Shown in pieces: positions 49,623 to 59,763 of a stretch of 64,000 nucleotides of DNA. The DNA is taken from assembly GCF_039909015.1 (NCBI RefSeq), contig NZ_CP150919.1:1836501-1900500 (forward strand). Reading direction: 5' to 3'. A model generated the notes under the pieces. The model saw only the letters and a program-made list of their open reading frames with translations, was not told the DNA's origin and did not search any database. Each line of letters starts with the position of its first letter. The stretch's first letter is position 1. This DNA comes from Pseudomonas grandcourensis (GTDB lineage Bacteria > Pseudomonadota > Gammaproteobacteria > Pseudomonadales > Pseudomonadaceae). The position numbers and the translations under genes are program-made.

Positions 49623-49688
49623 GCTGGTCTTCCCTATGAATGCCTTGTTCTATTCATAGAGGAGGGGTGTCGTGCGATGGTTCAACTC

Positions 49689-50273
49689 TCAGCCGCGTGC
49701 TTCCTTGAACAGCACCGCAATGCCGGGGTGATAGTTGCCGGCTTCGTTGCGCAACTTGCGGTAGGCATAAGGGAAATACCAGGCGACAGCGCAGGTGTGT
49801 TCCTTTTGCAGGTCGTCGACCATGTCCTGGAGTTCTTCCGGCGTTGCGCCTTGCTGGGCTTTTTGCGGGGCGACGAACAGGCAGCCGAGTTTCAGGTCGC
49901 TGGCGTGGCTCACGCGCTTTGCATCGCTGGCGATGTCGAGCAGGGCCTGGGTCAGATTGAGGCTGTTGACCCGTGGCCAACGCTGGCTGGTCTGGATGTA
50001 GGCGCGGGTTTCGGGCGAGGCCAGGAGCAGGTCGGCGCGGCTGTTGCGTTCGCCTTCTTCGGTCTGCTTGCGGGTGGGCGTCTGCTGCAGCGTGACCATC
50101 TCGGCCATCCAGGCCGCGGCAGACAGCAGTCCGAGATTGGCCTTTTCGTCATGCCAGTACGGTGTGTCGCCATCACCGCGGACGGCGTTGTAACGGTCGA
50201 TGCATTCGAACCAGTGCTCGAGCACCGGGCGCAGGAATTCCAGCTTTGGATTGCTGATGATCATGCCTTGCAT
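49689..50273 (-). CDS. conserved hypothetical protein
   Basis: A 194-residue soluble-looking protein (MQGMIISNPKLEFLRPVLEHWFE), with no signal peptide or membrane segment. It is rich in aromatic residues and charge, with WHDEKANLGLLSAAAWMAEMV and AVAWYFPYAYRKLRNEAGNYHPGIAVLF as likely conserved parts. I do not recognise a family. The first ATG at 50273 has GGGTGAG just upstream; a second ATG three codons later is possible. It lies back to back with the cobalamin riboswitch. Confidence 0.75.
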   Translation of the reverse strand: MQGMIISNPKLEFLRPVLEHWFECIDRYNAVRGDGDTPYWHDEKANLGLLSAAAWMAEMVTLQQTPTRKQTEEGERNSRADLLLASPETRAYIQTSQRWPRVNSLNLTQALLDIASDAKRVSHASDLKLGCLFVAPQKAQQGATPEELQDMVDDLQKEHTCAVAWYFPYAYRKLRNEAGNYHPGIAVLFKEARG

Positions 50274-50439
50274 GGGCTCACCCTTGTTATTGTGTTGTGA
50301 GATTGTGGCTCTTTGATATCACTGCTGAGAGCGTGGCACAAGATTGACGTCAGTTTATTGATGGATGGCAGTTATTCGCTCGATGGCCTCCCGGCTTTAA
50401 TTGACGCTCCACCCCCAACCCTCTAACCTTCGCGGCTTG
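50274..50439. promoter_or_regulatory. promoter region before the cobalamin riboswitch
   Basis: Divergent region between the hypothetical gene and the cob operon. It presumably contains the cob promoter, but no clear -35/-10 pair stands out. Confidence 0.4.
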
Positions 50440-50647
50440 TTTCAGGTGCTCTGTGGCTTGGGTCGACAGAGTGAAACAGGGAAGCCGGTGAGTGAGTCCT
50501 TCTGTTGGTCGAAGGCCCGCAATTCCGGCGCTGCCCCCGCAACGGTAAATGAGTGAAAACTGTGTGTGATGCCACTGTGTCGATTCGATGCGGGAAGGCG
50601 CACAGTCCGGCCCCGCGCCACTCATGAGCCCGGAGACCGGCCTGATT
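50440..50647 (+). ncRNA. cobalamin (adenosylcobalamin) riboswitch
   Basis: Conserved elements appear in order: GTGAAACAGGGAAGCCGGTG (50471-50490), GCGCTGCCCCCGCAACGGTAA (B12-binding core, around 50530-50550), GATGCCACTGTG, GCGGGAAGGCGC and GAGCCCGGAGACCGGCCTG (about 50627-50645). It sits about 95 bases before cobO. In pseudomonads this riboswitch represses B12 synthesis or uptake genes when coenzyme B12 is abundant. Confidence 0.95.
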
Positions 50648-50741
50648 CATCCAGCGGCATCACGGTGGGCGATGCCAGGCTTTTTGCCTTCTATTCTTGT
50701 GCCTGCCCGCCGTTATTCCTGCCTCAACGGAGAGCTCCCCC

Positions 50742-51353
50742 ATGACTGATACCCCCGATCGTGACGAACGCCACCTGGCGCGCATGCAGCGCAAAAAAGC
50801 CGTGATCGACGAGCGCATCGCCAATTCCCCGAACGAGTGTGGCCTGCTGCTGGTGCTGACCGGCAATGGCAAGGGCAAGAGCAGTTCGGCCTTCGGCATG
50901 CTTGCCCGCGCCATGGGGCACGGCATGCAATGCGGCGTGGTGCAGTTCATCAAGGGCCGCAACAGCACGGGCGAAGAGTTGTTCTTCCGGCGCTTTCCCG
51001 AGCAGGTGCGCTTTCACGTGATGGGCGAAGGTTTTACCTGGGAAACCCAGGACCGTCAGCGCGACATCGCCGCCGCCGAAGCTGCCTGGGCGGTGTCGCA
51101 GCAACTGCTGCGCGATCCGTCCATCGGTCTGGTGGTGCTGGATGAGCTGAACATCGCCCTCAAGCACGGCTACCTCGATCTCGATCAGGTGCTCAGCGAC
51201 TTGCAGGCCCGGCCGCCGATGCAACACGTGGTGGTCACCGGTCGTGCCGCCAAGCCGGAAATGATCGAGATGGCTGACACCGTCACCGAAATGGGCGTGA
51301 TCAAACACGCCTTTCAAGCCGGGATCAAAGCGCAGAAAGGCGTCGAATTGTGA
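50742..51353 (+). CDS. cobO: cob(I)yrinic acid a,c-diamide adenosyltransferase
   Basis: A 203-residue CobA/CobO/BtuR-type enzyme that adds the upper adenosyl ligand from ATP. The P-loop is LTGNGKGKSSSAFG (about 39-52), followed by GVVQFIKGRNSTGEE and VVLDELNIALKHGY. The start at 50742 follows ACGGAGAG. It is the first gene after the riboswitch and overlaps cobB by 4 bases. Confidence 0.96.
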   Translation: MTDTPDRDERHLARMQRKKAVIDERIANSPNECGLLLVLTGNGKGKSSSAFGMLARAMGHGMQCGVVQFIKGRNSTGEELFFRRFPEQVRFHVMGEGFTWETQDRQRDIAAAEAAWAVSQQLLRDPSIGLVVLDELNIALKHGYLDLDQVLSDLQARPPMQHVVVTGRAAKPEMIEMADTVTEMGVIKHAFQAGIKAQKGVEL

Positions 51354-52720
51354 GTCAGCCTCGACACTGTCCGGCGGTTCTGATTGCCGCGCCGGCTTCC
51401 GGCCAGGGCAAGACCACCGTCACCGCGGCGCTGGCCCGATTGCATCGCAATCAGGGGCGCAAGGTCCGTGTGTTCAAGTGCGGTCCCGACTTTCTCGATC
51501 CGATGATCCTCGAGCGCGCCAGCGGTGCGCCGGTGTATCAGCTGGACATGTGGATGGTCGGCGAGCAGGAGAGTCGCCGGTTGCTGTGGGAGGCTGCCGC
51601 TGAAGCGGACCTGATCCTGATTGAAGGCGTCATGGGGCTGTTCGACGGTACGCCGTCGAGCGCCGATCTGGCGCGGCATTTCGGTGTGCCGGTGCTGGGT
51701 GTGATCGATGGCACCGCCATGGCCCAGACCTTCGGCGCACTGGCCCTGGGGCTGGCGCGTTATCAGCCGGACTTGCCGTTCGCCGGGGTATTGGCCAATC
51801 GTGTCGGCACGCTGCGCCACGCGCAACTGCTTGAAGGCAGCCTGACTGAAGGTTTGCGCTGGTACGGCGCGCTGTCCCGGGAAACCGGGATCGAATTGCC
51901 GAGCCGGCACCTGGGGCTGGTGCAGGCCAGTGAGTTGAACGATCTCGACCTGCGCCTTGATGCGGCCGCTGATGCCCTGGCCAGCAGTTGCGAGGTTGCG
52001 CTGCCGCCGGCGGTCGAGTTTGCCACCCCTGATGTGATCGTGGCCGAGCCGCTGCTGGCCGGTGTGCGCATTGCCGTCGCCCGGGATGAAGCCTTTGCGT
52101 TCACCTACGGTGCGAGCCTGGATCTGCTGCGGGCGATGGGCGCCGAGTTGTCGTTCTTCTCGCCGATCCGCGACAGTGGGTTGCCGGAGGCGGACAGCCT
52201 GTATCTGCCGGGTGGTTACCCGGAGCTGCACCATGTTGCGCTGGCGCAAAACACCGCGATGCTCGACGCGATCCGCGCCCACCACCGCGCAGGCAAACCC
52301 TTGCTCGCCGAGTGTGGCGGCATGCTGTATCTGCTCGATTCCCTGACCGATGTCGAGGGCACTCGCGCCGAACTGGTTGGCTTGCTGGCCGGTGATGCGG
52401 TGATGCAAAAGCGTCTGGCAGCGCTGGCGTTGCAAGCGGTGGACCTGCCGGAAGGTTCGCTGCGCGGGCACACCTATCACCATTCGCTGACCACCACTGA
52501 ACTGGCGCCAATTGCCCGTGGCTTGAGCCCTAACGGCGGGCGCGGAGCGGAGGCGGTCTACCGTGAGGGGCGGATGACGGCCTCTTATGTGCACTTTTAT
52601 TTTCCGTCGAACCCCACGGCGATTGCCGCGCTGTTTGCGCCAGACCTTGAGACCGTCATCGCTTCCATAATGGATCACCTGACTCCTGTGGGCGCGAGCC
52701 TGCTCGCGAAGCGGCCATGA
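51350..52720 (+). CDS. cobB: cobyrinate a,c-diamide synthase
   Basis: A 456-residue amidase that makes a,c-diamide from cobyrinic or hydrogenobyrinic acid using glutamine and ATP. The N-terminal P-loop-like motif is APASGQGKTTVTAALARLH; the glutaminase domain has LLAECGGMLYLLDSL, whose Cys is the nucleophile. It starts with GTG 51350, overlapping cobO (GTGA). The C-terminus is odd: the last 11 to 12 residues ([11 protein letters not shown]) are encoded by a REP palindrome at 52685-52716, and the stop overlaps the bluB start (ATGA). Confidence 0.95.
   Translation: MSQPRHCPAVLIAAPASGQGKTTVTAALARLHRNQGRKVRVFKCGPDFLDPMILERASGAPVYQLDMWMVGEQESRRLLWEAAAEADLILIEGVMGLFDGTPSSADLARHFGVPVLGVIDGTAMAQTFGALALGLARYQPDLPFAGVLANRVGTLRHAQLLEGSLTEGLRWYGALSRETGIELPSRHLGLVQASELNDLDLRLDAAADALASSCEVALPPAVEFATPDVIVAEPLLAGVRIAVARDEAFAFTYGASLDLLRAMGAELSFFSPIRDSGLPEADSLYLPGGYPELHHVALAQNTAMLDAIRAHHRAGKPLLAECGGMLYLLDSLTDVEGTRAELVGLLAGDAVMQKRLAALALQAVDLPEGSLRGHTYHHSLTTTELAPIARGLSPNGGRGAEAVYREGRMTASYVHFYFPSNPTAIAALFAPDLETVIASIMDHLTPVGASLLAKRP
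52685..52716 (+). repeat. single REP inside the 3' end of cobB
   Basis: CTGTGGGCGCGAGCCTGCTC followed by GCGAAGCGGC is a nearly perfect REP (one substitution, GGGC for GGGA) within the coding sequence. It supplies the last cobB codons and sits immediately before the bluB start. Confidence 0.88.
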
Positions 52721-53367
52721 CCGACAACGCATTTTCCGAAGCCGAACGCGCAGCGGTCTATCGCGCCATCGCCGAACGCCGCGACATGCGCCACTTCAGT
52801 GGTGGCACCGTCGAGCCCGAATTGCTCCAGCGCCTGCTCGAGGCCGCACACCAGGCACCCAGTGTCGGCCTGATGCAGCCCTGGCGCTTCATTCGCATCA
52901 GCGATCGCGCCTTGCGCGGGCAAATCCAGGCCCTGGTGGAAGAAGAACGCATCCGCACCGCCGAAGCCCTCGGTGAGCGCAGCGATGAGTTCATGAAGCT
53001 CAAGGTCGAAGGCATCAACGATTGCGCCGAGGTACTGGTCGCCGCGCTGATGGACGACCGCGAGCAGCATATCTTCGGTCGCCGCACCTTGCCGGAAATG
53101 GACATGGCCTCGCTGTCCTGCGCGATCCAGAACCTGTGGCTGGCGTCCCGCGCGGAAGGGTTGGGCATGGGCTGGGTTTCGCTGTTCGAGCCGCAAGCCT
53201 TGGCCGATTTGCTGGGGTTGCCTCCTGGCGCCAAACCACTCGCGGTGCTGTGCATGGGGCCTGTCAAAGAGTTCTACCCGGCACCGATGCTGGTGCTCGA
53301 AGGCTGGGCGCAGGCGCGTCCGCTACATGAATTGCTGTATGAAAATTATTGGGGAGTGAATCGATGA
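52717..53367 (+). CDS. bluB: 5,6-dimethylbenzimidazole synthase
   Basis: A 216-residue flavin-destroying enzyme that makes the lower ligand DMB from reduced FMN and O2. The nitroreductase fold starts with [43 protein letters not shown] (motif parts); [16 protein letters not shown] and [15 protein letters not shown] follow, as in BluB. Its presence shows the organism can make DMB aerobically. It overlaps both neighbours by 4 bases. Confidence 0.96.
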   Translation: MTDNAFSEAERAAVYRAIAERRDMRHFSGGTVEPELLQRLLEAAHQAPSVGLMQPWRFIRISDRALRGQIQALVEEERIRTAEALGERSDEFMKLKVEGINDCAEVLVAALMDDREQHIFGRRTLPEMDMASLSCAIQNLWLASRAEGLGMGWVSLFEPQALADLLGLPPGAKPLAVLCMGPVKEFYPAPMLVLEGWAQARPLHELLYENYWGVNR

Positions 53368-54272
53368 GTGTGGCGTTGTTGAGTGTCGCCGCGGTTGCGC
53401 TGGATGCGCTGCTGGGTGAACCCAAGCGCTGGCATCCGCTGGTGGCGTTCGGCCGTTTTGCCGAGCGCATCGAGCAACGTTTCAACGGCGGCGGTCGTGG
53501 CTGGCGCAGCCATGGCGTCACCGCGTGGGTGATTGCCGTGTTGCCGCTGACATTGTTGGCCACGGCATTTTCCTGGGCGCCTTATGTCGGCTGGATCGTC
53601 GAGATTCTCGCGCTCTATTGCGCCCTCGGCATGCGCAGCCTCGGTGAGCACGTCGAGCCTGTGGCCAAGGCCCTGCGCGGCGGTGATCTTGATGAAGCAC
53701 GCAAGCGTGTGAGTTATCTGGTCAGCCGTAAAACCAGTGATCTGGATGAAACCGAAGTCGCCCGTGCCGCTACCGAGTCGGTGCTGGAGAACGGTAGCGA
53801 CGCGGTGTTCGCCGCATTGTTCTGGTTTGCCGTGGCGGGCGCGCCGGGCGTGGTGCTCTACCGCCTGAGCAATACGCTGGATGCGATGTGGGGTTATCGC
53901 AATGAGCGTTTCGAACGGTTCGGCTGGGCGGCGGCGAAGGTCGACGACGTGCTCAATTACATTCCTGCGCGCCTGGTGGCACTGACTTACGCGCTGTTGG
54001 GCAAAACCCGACTGGCGTTGAAATGCTGGCGCACCCAAGGCCCGACCTGGGACAGCCCGAACGCCGGCCCGGTGATGGCGGCAGGGGCGGGCGCCCTTGG
54101 CGTCGAATTGGGTGGGGCGGCGATTTATCACGGCGAACTGCATCAGCGTCCGCAGTTGGGCGAAGGCGTGGCGGCGGATGCCGACTCCATAGACCGGGGC
54201 TGGCAATTGGTCCAGCGCGGGGTATGGTTATGGCTGCTGATTCTCTGCCTGGGGGCCGAATTTTATGCTTGA
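53364..54272 (+). CDS. cbiB: adenosylcobinamide-phosphate synthase (CbiB/CobD)
   Basis: A 302-residue membrane enzyme that attaches aminopropanol (phosphate) to adenosylcobyric acid. The start [30 protein letters not shown] is typical, with [26 protein letters not shown] in the middle and [20 protein letters not shown] toward the end (motif parts). Four or five membrane segments. The start at 53364 overlaps the bluB stop (ATGA). Confidence 0.96.
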   Translation: MSVALLSVAAVALDALLGEPKRWHPLVAFGRFAERIEQRFNGGGRGWRSHGVTAWVIAVLPLTLLATAFSWAPYVGWIVEILALYCALGMRSLGEHVEPVAKALRGGDLDEARKRVSYLVSRKTSDLDETEVARAATESVLENGSDAVFAALFWFAVAGAPGVVLYRLSNTLDAMWGYRNERFERFGWAAAKVDDVLNYIPARLVALTYALLGKTRLALKCWRTQGPTWDSPNAGPVMAAGAGALGVELGGAAIYHGELHQRPQLGEGVAADADSIDRGWQLVQRGVWLWLLILCLGAEFYA

Positions 54273-55257
54273 GCACGGTGGGCGACTGCGCAAGGCAGCG
54301 CTCGAATACGGCATAGATGAAGCCGACTGGCTGGACCTGTCCACGGGCCTTGCGCCCTGGCCGTTCCCGGTGCCGGATATTCCGCTGCGGGCCTGGGCTC
54401 GTTTGCCGGAGGCGGACGACGGTCTGGAGCAGGCCGCCTGCGATTACTACGGCACCTTGCAGGCATTGCCGGTGGCCGGCTCGCAAATGGCGATTCAACT
54501 GCTGCCGCGCTTGCGTCGGGCGGGCAAGGTCGGCGTGCTGTCGCCGTGTTACGCCGAGCACGCCGAAGCGTGGCGTCGCAACGGCTACATCGTGCGTGAA
54601 GTGCTGGAGCAGGAAGTCGACTTCTTTATCGACAGTTTCGACGTGCTGGTGGTGGTCAATCCGAACAACCCCACGGGCCTGAGCCTCACCCCCAGTCGGC
54701 TGCTCGACTGGCATACGCGGCTGGCCCAGCGCGGTGGCTGGCTGGTGGTGGACGAAGCGTTCATGGATAACACGCCGCAACTGAGCCTGGCGCCTTTTGC
54801 CCATCAAGTCGGGCTGATCGTCTTGCGCTCCTTCGGCAAGTTTTTCGGCCTGGCCGGTGTGCGCCTCGGGTTTGTGCTGGCCGAGCGCAAGTTGCTCAAG
54901 TTGCTCGCTGAACAAGTGGGGCCCTGGGCCGTGAGCGGGGCAACCCGGGTAGTGGGCCAGGCCTGTCTGCGCGATACGCAAGGGCAGACGCGGCAACGGG
55001 AGCGCACCGAAGCAGCCAGCGAGCGCCTTGCGTCGTTGCTGGAACAACACGGCTTCGAGCCTCAGGGCGGTTGTGCGCTGTTCCAGTGGCTGATCACCGA
55101 GCGCGCCGAAGCACTGCATGGGTTCATGGCCCGGCGCGGCATTCTCCTGCGGTTGTTCACGCACAACAGCAGCCTGCGATTCGGCTTGCCCGGTGACGAA
55201 ATCGCCTGGGTACGACTGGCGCAGGCGTTCGAAGATTTCGCCAAGGAAAACCAATGA
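54265..55257 (+). CDS. cobD: threonine-phosphate decarboxylase (PLP)
   Basis: A 330-residue class II aminotransferase-fold enzyme that makes (R)-1-amino-2-propanol phosphate for the nucleotide loop (named cobC in some Pseudomonas annotations). The PLP lysine lies in [34 protein letters not shown] and [13 protein letters not shown] bind the cofactor. The start at 54265 lies 8 bases inside cbiB, and its own end overlaps cobQ. Confidence 0.94.
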   Translation: MLEHGGRLRKAALEYGIDEADWLDLSTGLAPWPFPVPDIPLRAWARLPEADDGLEQAACDYYGTLQALPVAGSQMAIQLLPRLRRAGKVGVLSPCYAEHAEAWRRNGYIVREVLEQEVDFFIDSFDVLVVVNPNNPTGLSLTPSRLLDWHTRLAQRGGWLVVDEAFMDNTPQLSLAPFAHQVGLIVLRSFGKFFGLAGVRLGFVLAERKLLKLLAEQVGPWAVSGATRVVGQACLRDTQGQTRQRERTEAASERLASLLEQHGFEPQGGCALFQWLITERAEALHGFMARRGILLRLFTHNSSLRFGLPGDEIAWVRLAQAFEDFAKENQ

Positions 55258-56705
55258 CCACGCTGATGGTGCAGGGCACCACCTCGGATGCCGGTAAAAG
55301 CACGCTGGTGACCGCGCTGTGCCGTTGGGCCACACGCCAGGGCGTCAGGGTGGTGCCGTTCAAGCCGCAGAACATGGCCCTCAACAGTGCGGTGACCGCC
55401 GACGGTGGCGAGATTGGCCGTGCCCAGGCGGTACAGGCCCAGGCCGCGAACCTTGAGCCGCACACCGACATGAACCCGGTGTTGCTCAAGCCCAACAGTG
55501 ACACCGGTGCCCAGGTGATCATCCATGGCCGCGCCGTCACGACCATGAACGCCGTCGCCTATCACGACTACAAAACCATCGCCATGCAAGCGGTGCTGGC
55601 CTCCCACGAGCGCTTGAGCGCGGCGTATCCGCTGGTGATGGTCGAGGGCGCTGGCTCGCCGGCGGAAATCAATCTGCGGGCCGGCGACATCGCCAACATG
55701 GGCTTCGCCGAAGCGGTGGATTGCCCGGTGCTGCTGATCGCCGATATCAATCGTGGTGGGGTTTTTGCGCACCTGGTAGGCACCCTCGAACTGCTGTCGC
55801 CGAGCGAACAGGCGCGGGTCAAAGGTTTCGTCATCAATCGCTTTCGTGGCGACATCGCGTTGCTGCAACCCGGTCTCGACTGGCTCGAAGAGCGCACCGG
55901 CAAACCGGTGATCGGCGTGCTGCCGTACGTGATGGACCTGCACCTTGAAGCCGAGGACGGCATCGATCAACGCCAGACCGACAAAGCCGAACAGGTGCTG
56001 AAGGTGGTGGTGCCAGTGCTGCCGCGCATCAGCAATCACACCGATTTCGATCCGCTGCGCCTGCATCCGCAAGTGGACCTGCAATTCGTCAGCCCCGGCC
56101 AGGTGATTCCGCCCGCCGACCTGATCATTCTTCCTGGCTCGAAAAGTGTGCGCAGCGACCTCGCGTACCTGCGAGCCAACGGCTGGGAGGCTGCCATCGC
56201 CCGGCATCTGCGTTACGGCGGGAAACTGCTGGGGATCTGTGGCGGCCTGCAGATGCTCGGTGAGCAGGTGCATGATCCGTTGGGCCTCGAAGGTGCGCCG
56301 GGTTCCAGTGCCGGTTTGGGGCTGCTGGCGTTCCAGACCCGGCTCGAACAAGAGAAGCAGTTGCGCAACGTGCGTGGCCGCCTGGCGCTGGAAGATGCGC
56401 CAGTGGCGGGTTATGAAATTCATGCCGGCGTGACCACAGGGCCGGCCCTGGAAAACGCCGCCGTGCAACTGGATGATGGCCGCTGTGATGGTGCGCAAAG
56501 TGCTGACGGGCAGATTTTCGGCACCTATTTGCACGGACTGTTCGAATCGCCGGCGGCGTGCAGTGCACTGCTGCGCTGGGCGGGTTTGCAGGAGGTGCAG
56601 GACGTGGATTATCACGGCTTGCGCGAGCGTGATATCGAGCGGTTGGCGGATCTGGTGGAGAAGCATCTGGATACTTCTCTGCTGCGTCAGCTCTGTGGGT
56701 TCTGA
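55254..56705 (+). CDS. cobQ: cobyric acid synthase
   Basis: A 483-residue amidase for the b, d, e and g side chains. The N-terminal ATP site is [49 protein letters not shown] is conserved (in parts). The glutaminase domain has [20 protein letters not shown], with the nucleophilic Cys, and [18 protein letters not shown], with the triad His. It overlaps cobD by 4 bases. Confidence 0.97.
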   Translation: MTTLMVQGTTSDAGKSTLVTALCRWATRQGVRVVPFKPQNMALNSAVTADGGEIGRAQAVQAQAANLEPHTDMNPVLLKPNSDTGAQVIIHGRAVTTMNAVAYHDYKTIAMQAVLASHERLSAAYPLVMVEGAGSPAEINLRAGDIANMGFAEAVDCPVLLIADINRGGVFAHLVGTLELLSPSEQARVKGFVINRFRGDIALLQPGLDWLEERTGKPVIGVLPYVMDLHLEAEDGIDQRQTDKAEQVLKVVVPVLPRISNHTDFDPLRLHPQVDLQFVSPGQVIPPADLIILPGSKSVRSDLAYLRANGWEAAIARHLRYGGKLLGICGGLQMLGEQVHDPLGLEGAPGSSAGLGLLAFQTRLEQEKQLRNVRGRLALEDAPVAGYEIHAGVTTGPALENAAVQLDDGRCDGAQSADGQIFGTYLHGLFESPAACSALLRWAGLQEVQDVDYHGLRERDIERLADLVEKHLDTSLLRQLCGF

Positions 56706-56719
56706 GGCGGTTCTAACTC

Positions 56720-56790
56720 CGCTATCGCGAGCAGGGCTCGCTCCCACAGTTGACTGCGTTTCCATGTGGGAGCGAGCCTGCTCGCGATGA
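56720..56790. repeat. REPIN inside the cob operon
   Basis: Left REP CTATCGCGAGCAGGGCTCGCTCCCACAG (one extra G in the loop) and right REP TGTGGGAGCGAGCCTGCTCGCGATGA. It occupies the only large gap in the cob gene series, between cobQ and cobU, 37 bases before the cobU start. Confidence 0.9.
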
Positions 56791-56827
56791 CTTAAGTTGC
56801 CTCACCGAAGATTTTAGGGAAACAACC

Positions 56828-57349
56828 ATGCTCCAACTGATCCTCGGCGGCGCCCGCTCCGGCAAGAGCCGTCTGGCTGAAAAGCTCGCCATCGACAGCG
56901 CCCTGGCCGTGACCTACATCGCCACCAGCCAGCCACTGGATGGCGAAATGAGCGAGCGGGTGGCCCATCACCGCGCCCGTCGTCCTGCCGAATGGGCATT
57001 GATCGAAGAACCGCTGGAGCTGGCCCGTGTGCTGCGCGAATCCGCCCGTGCCGATCGTTGCCTGCTGGTGGATTGCCTGACCCTGTGGTTGACCAATCTG
57101 CTGATGCTCGACGATGCCGAGCGCTTGCACGCCGAGCGTGATGCCTTACTGGACTGCCTGGCGTCGCTGCCGGGTGAAATCATTTTTGTCAGCAACGAGA
57201 CCGGAATGGGTGTCGTGCCGCTGGGCGAATTGACTCGCCGCTATGTCGATGAAGCCGGTTGGCTGCATCAAGCTCTGGCCGAGCGTTGTCAGCGTGTCGT
57301 CCTGACCGTCGCCGGCCTGCCCCTGACTCTGAAAGGAACTGCGTTATGA
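56828..57349 (+). CDS. cobU: adenosylcobinamide kinase / guanylyltransferase
   Basis: A 173-residue bifunctional enzyme (cobP in some naming) that makes adenosylcobinamide-GDP. The P-loop is [18 protein letters not shown] at the N-terminus; [24 protein letters not shown] contains the guanylylated His region, and [14 protein letters not shown] and [24 protein letters not shown] follow (motif parts). The start at 56828 follows TTAGGGAAACAACC. It overlaps cobT by 4 bases. Confidence 0.96.
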   Translation: MLQLILGGARSGKSRLAEKLAIDSALAVTYIATSQPLDGEMSERVAHHRARRPAEWALIEEPLELARVLRESARADRCLLVDCLTLWLTNLLMLDDAERLHAERDALLDCLASLPGEIIFVSNETGMGVVPLGELTRRYVDEAGWLHQALAERCQRVVLTVAGLPLTLKGTAL

Positions 57350-58401
57350 CTCAATCCTGGTGGCTGAACCCGTGCAAGCCGGTCGATACCCAAGCGGTCG
57401 AACAGGCCCTGGCGCGGCAACAGCAACTGACCAAACCGGCCGGCTCCCTCGGCCAGTTGGAAGCGCTGGCGGTGCAACTGGCGGGTTTGCAGGGGCGGGT
57501 CAAGCCGAGTCTGGAGCAGGTATGGATCGCGATTTTTGCCGGCGACCATGGTGTCGTCGCCGAGGGCGTGTCGGCGTTTCCCCAGGAAGTGACCGGGCAG
57601 ATGCTGCTCAACTTCGTCAGCGGTGGAGCCGCGATCAGCGTATTGGCGCGGCAGCTGGGCGCTTCCCTTGAGGTGGTTGACCTTGGCACGGTCACGCCGT
57701 CGCTGAGCCTGCCGGGCGTGCGTCACCTGAACATCGGTCCGGGCACGGCAAACTTTGTACAGGGACCGGCCATGACTGAAGCCCAGGGGCAACTCGCCCT
57801 GCAGGCCGGTCGTGACAGCGTGCAGCGGGCAATTGCCAGCGGTGCGCAGTTGTTTATCGGTGGCGAAATGGGCATCGGCAACACCACCGCCGCCAGTGCC
57901 CTGGCGTGTGCTTTGCTGGATTGCCCAGTGGTGCATTTGACCGGACCTGGCACCGGGCTCAATGCCGAAGGTGTCAGCCACAAGGCCCAAGTGATCGAGC
58001 GCGCCCTGGCATTGCATGGTGCGCAGCGTGGCGATGCCTTGCAGACCCTGTTCAACCTCGGCGGTTTCGAGATCGCCGCGCTGGTCGGTGCCTATCTCGC
58101 CTGTGCCCAGGAAGGTGTCGCGGTGTTGGTGGATGGCTTCATTTGCAGCGTCGCGGCGCTGGTTGCGGTGCGCTTGAATCCAGAGTGTCGTCAGTGGCTG
58201 TTGTTCGGTCATCGCGGCGCCGAGCCGGGGCATCGTCATGTGCTGGAAACCCTGAATGCGCAACCCTTGCTCGATCTCGGCCTGCGTCTGGGTGAAGGCA
58301 GTGGCGCGGCGTTGGCTGTGCCGCTGCTGCGCCTGGCTTGCGACCTGCACGGGCAGATGGCGACCTTCGCCGAAGCCGCCGTGGCAGATCGCCCGGCATG
58401 A
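57346..58401 (+). CDS. cobT: nicotinate-nucleotide:DMB phosphoribosyltransferase
   Basis: A 351-residue enzyme that activates DMB to alpha-ribazole phosphate. The family stretch [21 protein letters not shown] and the catalytic/loop motifs [39 protein letters not shown] and [18 protein letters not shown] are present, with the active-site Glu near the C-terminal [14 protein letters not shown]. It works with BluB (DMB) and CobC/CobS. Confidence 0.97.
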   Translation: MTQSWWLNPCKPVDTQAVEQALARQQQLTKPAGSLGQLEALAVQLAGLQGRVKPSLEQVWIAIFAGDHGVVAEGVSAFPQEVTGQMLLNFVSGGAAISVLARQLGASLEVVDLGTVTPSLSLPGVRHLNIGPGTANFVQGPAMTEAQGQLALQAGRDSVQRAIASGAQLFIGGEMGIGNTTAASALACALLDCPVVHLTGPGTGLNAEGVSHKAQVIERALALHGAQRGDALQTLFNLGGFEIAALVGAYLACAQEGVAVLVDGFICSVAALVAVRLNPECRQWLLFGHRGAEPGHRHVLETLNAQPLLDLGLRLGEGSGAALAVPLLRLACDLHGQMATFAEAAVADRPA

Positions 58402-58973
58402 CCTTGCGCGTGGATCTGTTGCGTCACGGTGAAACCGAACTCGGCGGCGGCTTGCGCGGCAGTATCGATGATGCGTTGACCGATTTTGGCTGGGCGCAGA
58501 TGCGCGCCGCCGTGGTCGGGCAAGGGCCGTGGGATCGGCTGGTCAGTTCGCCGTTGCAGCGTTGTGCACGGTTTGCCGAGGAACTCGGAGCGCAACTGGG
58601 AGTGCCGGTGCAACTGGACAAAAACCTGCAAGAGTTGCATTTCGGCGCCTGGGAAGGGCAGAGCGCGGCGGCCTTGATGGAGACCGACGCGCAGGCCCTG
58701 GGCTTGTTCTGGGCCGATCCTTATTCGTTCACGCCGCCTCAGGGTGAGCCGGTTGCGGAGTTTTCGGTACGGGTGCTGGCAGCGCTGGAGCGTTTGCAGG
58801 CGACCTTTGCCGGTGAGCGCATTCTGCTGATCAGCCATGGCGGTGTGATGCGTCTGTTGCTGGCACAAGCGCGCGGGCTGCCGCGGGAGCAACTGCTCAA
58901 CGTTGAGGTCGGGCATGGCGCGCTGTTTTCGCTGACGGTGGAGCCTGCGGGCTTGTTGAAGGAAATGCTCTGA
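58398..58973 (+). CDS. cobC: alpha-ribazole phosphatase (histidine phosphatase)
   Basis: A 191-residue phosphoglycerate-mutase-like enzyme. The phosphohistidine is in [17 protein letters not shown] (RHGE at about residues 8-11), the second His in [14 protein letters not shown], and the conserved acid is in [12 protein letters not shown]. It removes phosphate from alpha-ribazole phosphate, or from cobalamin phosphate, in loop assembly. The start at 58398 overlaps the cobT stop. Confidence 0.92.
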   Translation: MTLRVDLLRHGETELGGGLRGSIDDALTDFGWAQMRAAVVGQGPWDRLVSSPLQRCARFAEELGAQLGVPVQLDKNLQELHFGAWEGQSAAALMETDAQALGLFWADPYSFTPPQGEPVAEFSVRVLAALERLQATFAGERILLISHGGVMRLLLAQARGLPREQLLNVEVGHGALFSLTVEPAGLLKEML

Positions 58974-58975
58974 CC

Positions 58976-59707
58976 ATGCTGCCATTCTGGATCGCCCTGC
59001 AATTTCTCAGCAGCCTGCCGATTCGCCTGCCCGGTATGCCTGAGCCCCGGGAACTGGGGCGGTCGCTGCTGTTTTATCCGCTGGTGGGATTGCTCTTTGG
59101 CGCGATTCTGTGGGCAGTCAACTGGCTGTTGCTGGGCACGCCGACCTTGCTGCACGCGGCGCTGTTGCTGAGCCTTTGGGTGCTGCTCAGCGGCGGGCTG
59201 CATCTGGATGGCCTGGCGGACAGCGCCGATGCCTGGCTCGGTGGTTTTGGCGACCGCGAGCGTACGCTGACCATCATGAAAGATCCGCGCAGCGGGCCGA
59301 TCGCCGTGGTGACGCTGGTGCTAGTGTTGCTGCTCAAGTTCACCGCGCTGCTGGCGCTGATCGAACAGCCGCACTCGCTGGCATTGATCATCGTGCCGTT
59401 GATCGGTCGCAGCGCATTGCTCGGCTTGTTCCTGACCACGCCGTACGTGCGTGCCGGTGGCCTGGGTCAGGCATTGGCCGATCATCTTCCGCGTTCGGCG
59501 GGCAAGCAGGTGCTGGCGGTCAGCGCGCTGGCTTGTGTGCTGATTGCCGGTTTGAGTGGTGTGGTGGCGGTGGTGTTGGCGGCACTGGGGTTTGTCTGGC
59601 TGCGCCAGGTGATGTTGCGGCGCCTGGGCGGCACGACGGGGGACACGGCGGGTGCGATGCTGGAGCTGCTGGAAGTTGCAGTGTTGGTAGGTTTGGCGCT
59701 GTTTTAA
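58976..59707 (+). CDS. cobS: cobalamin synthase (adenosylcobinamide-GDP ribazoletransferase)
   Basis: A 243-residue membrane enzyme that joins adenosylcobinamide-GDP and alpha-ribazole (phosphate), the last step (cobV in some naming). Family motifs are LQFLSSLPIRLPGMPEPRELGRSLLFYPLVGLLFG and GLHLDGLADSADAWLGGFGDRERTLTIMKDPRSGPIAVV (parts), with the Asp-rich metal site DGLADSADA. About six membrane helices. Last gene of the operon. Confidence 0.96.
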   Translation: MLPFWIALQFLSSLPIRLPGMPEPRELGRSLLFYPLVGLLFGAILWAVNWLLLGTPTLLHAALLLSLWVLLSGGLHLDGLADSADAWLGGFGDRERTLTIMKDPRSGPIAVVTLVLVLLLKFTALLALIEQPHSLALIIVPLIGRSALLGLFLTTPYVRAGGLGQALADHLPRSAGKQVLAVSALACVLIAGLSGVVAVVLAALGFVWLRQVMLRRLGGTTGDTAGAMLELLEVAVLVGLALF

Positions 59708-59728
59708 CTGTTATTCCGGTTCTGTAAC

Positions 59729-59757
59729 TTGATTTAACCGACTCGCGGGTATATACA
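59729..59757 (+). promoter_or_regulatory. candidate marR promoter (leaderless start)
   Basis: TTGATT (59729-59734), a 17-base spacer and TATACA (59752-59757) form a good sigma-70 pair. Its start point would fall at or next to the marR ATG at 59764, and no ribosome site is present. Confidence 0.55.
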
Positions 59758-59760
59758 CGC
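59745..59760. promoter_or_regulatory. MarR operator copy 1
   Basis: GCGGGTATATACACGC, a 16-base dyad with a single mismatch, sits over the -10 of the marR promoter, 3 bases before the start codon. It matches the perfect copy at 60190-60205, which implies autorepression. Confidence 0.75.
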
Positions 59761-59763
59761 ACC

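Noticed and set aside
55062..56765. 567-codon minus-strand frame across cobD/cobQ
   Set aside because: Shadow of CobQ; composition and lack of a start signal argue against a gene.
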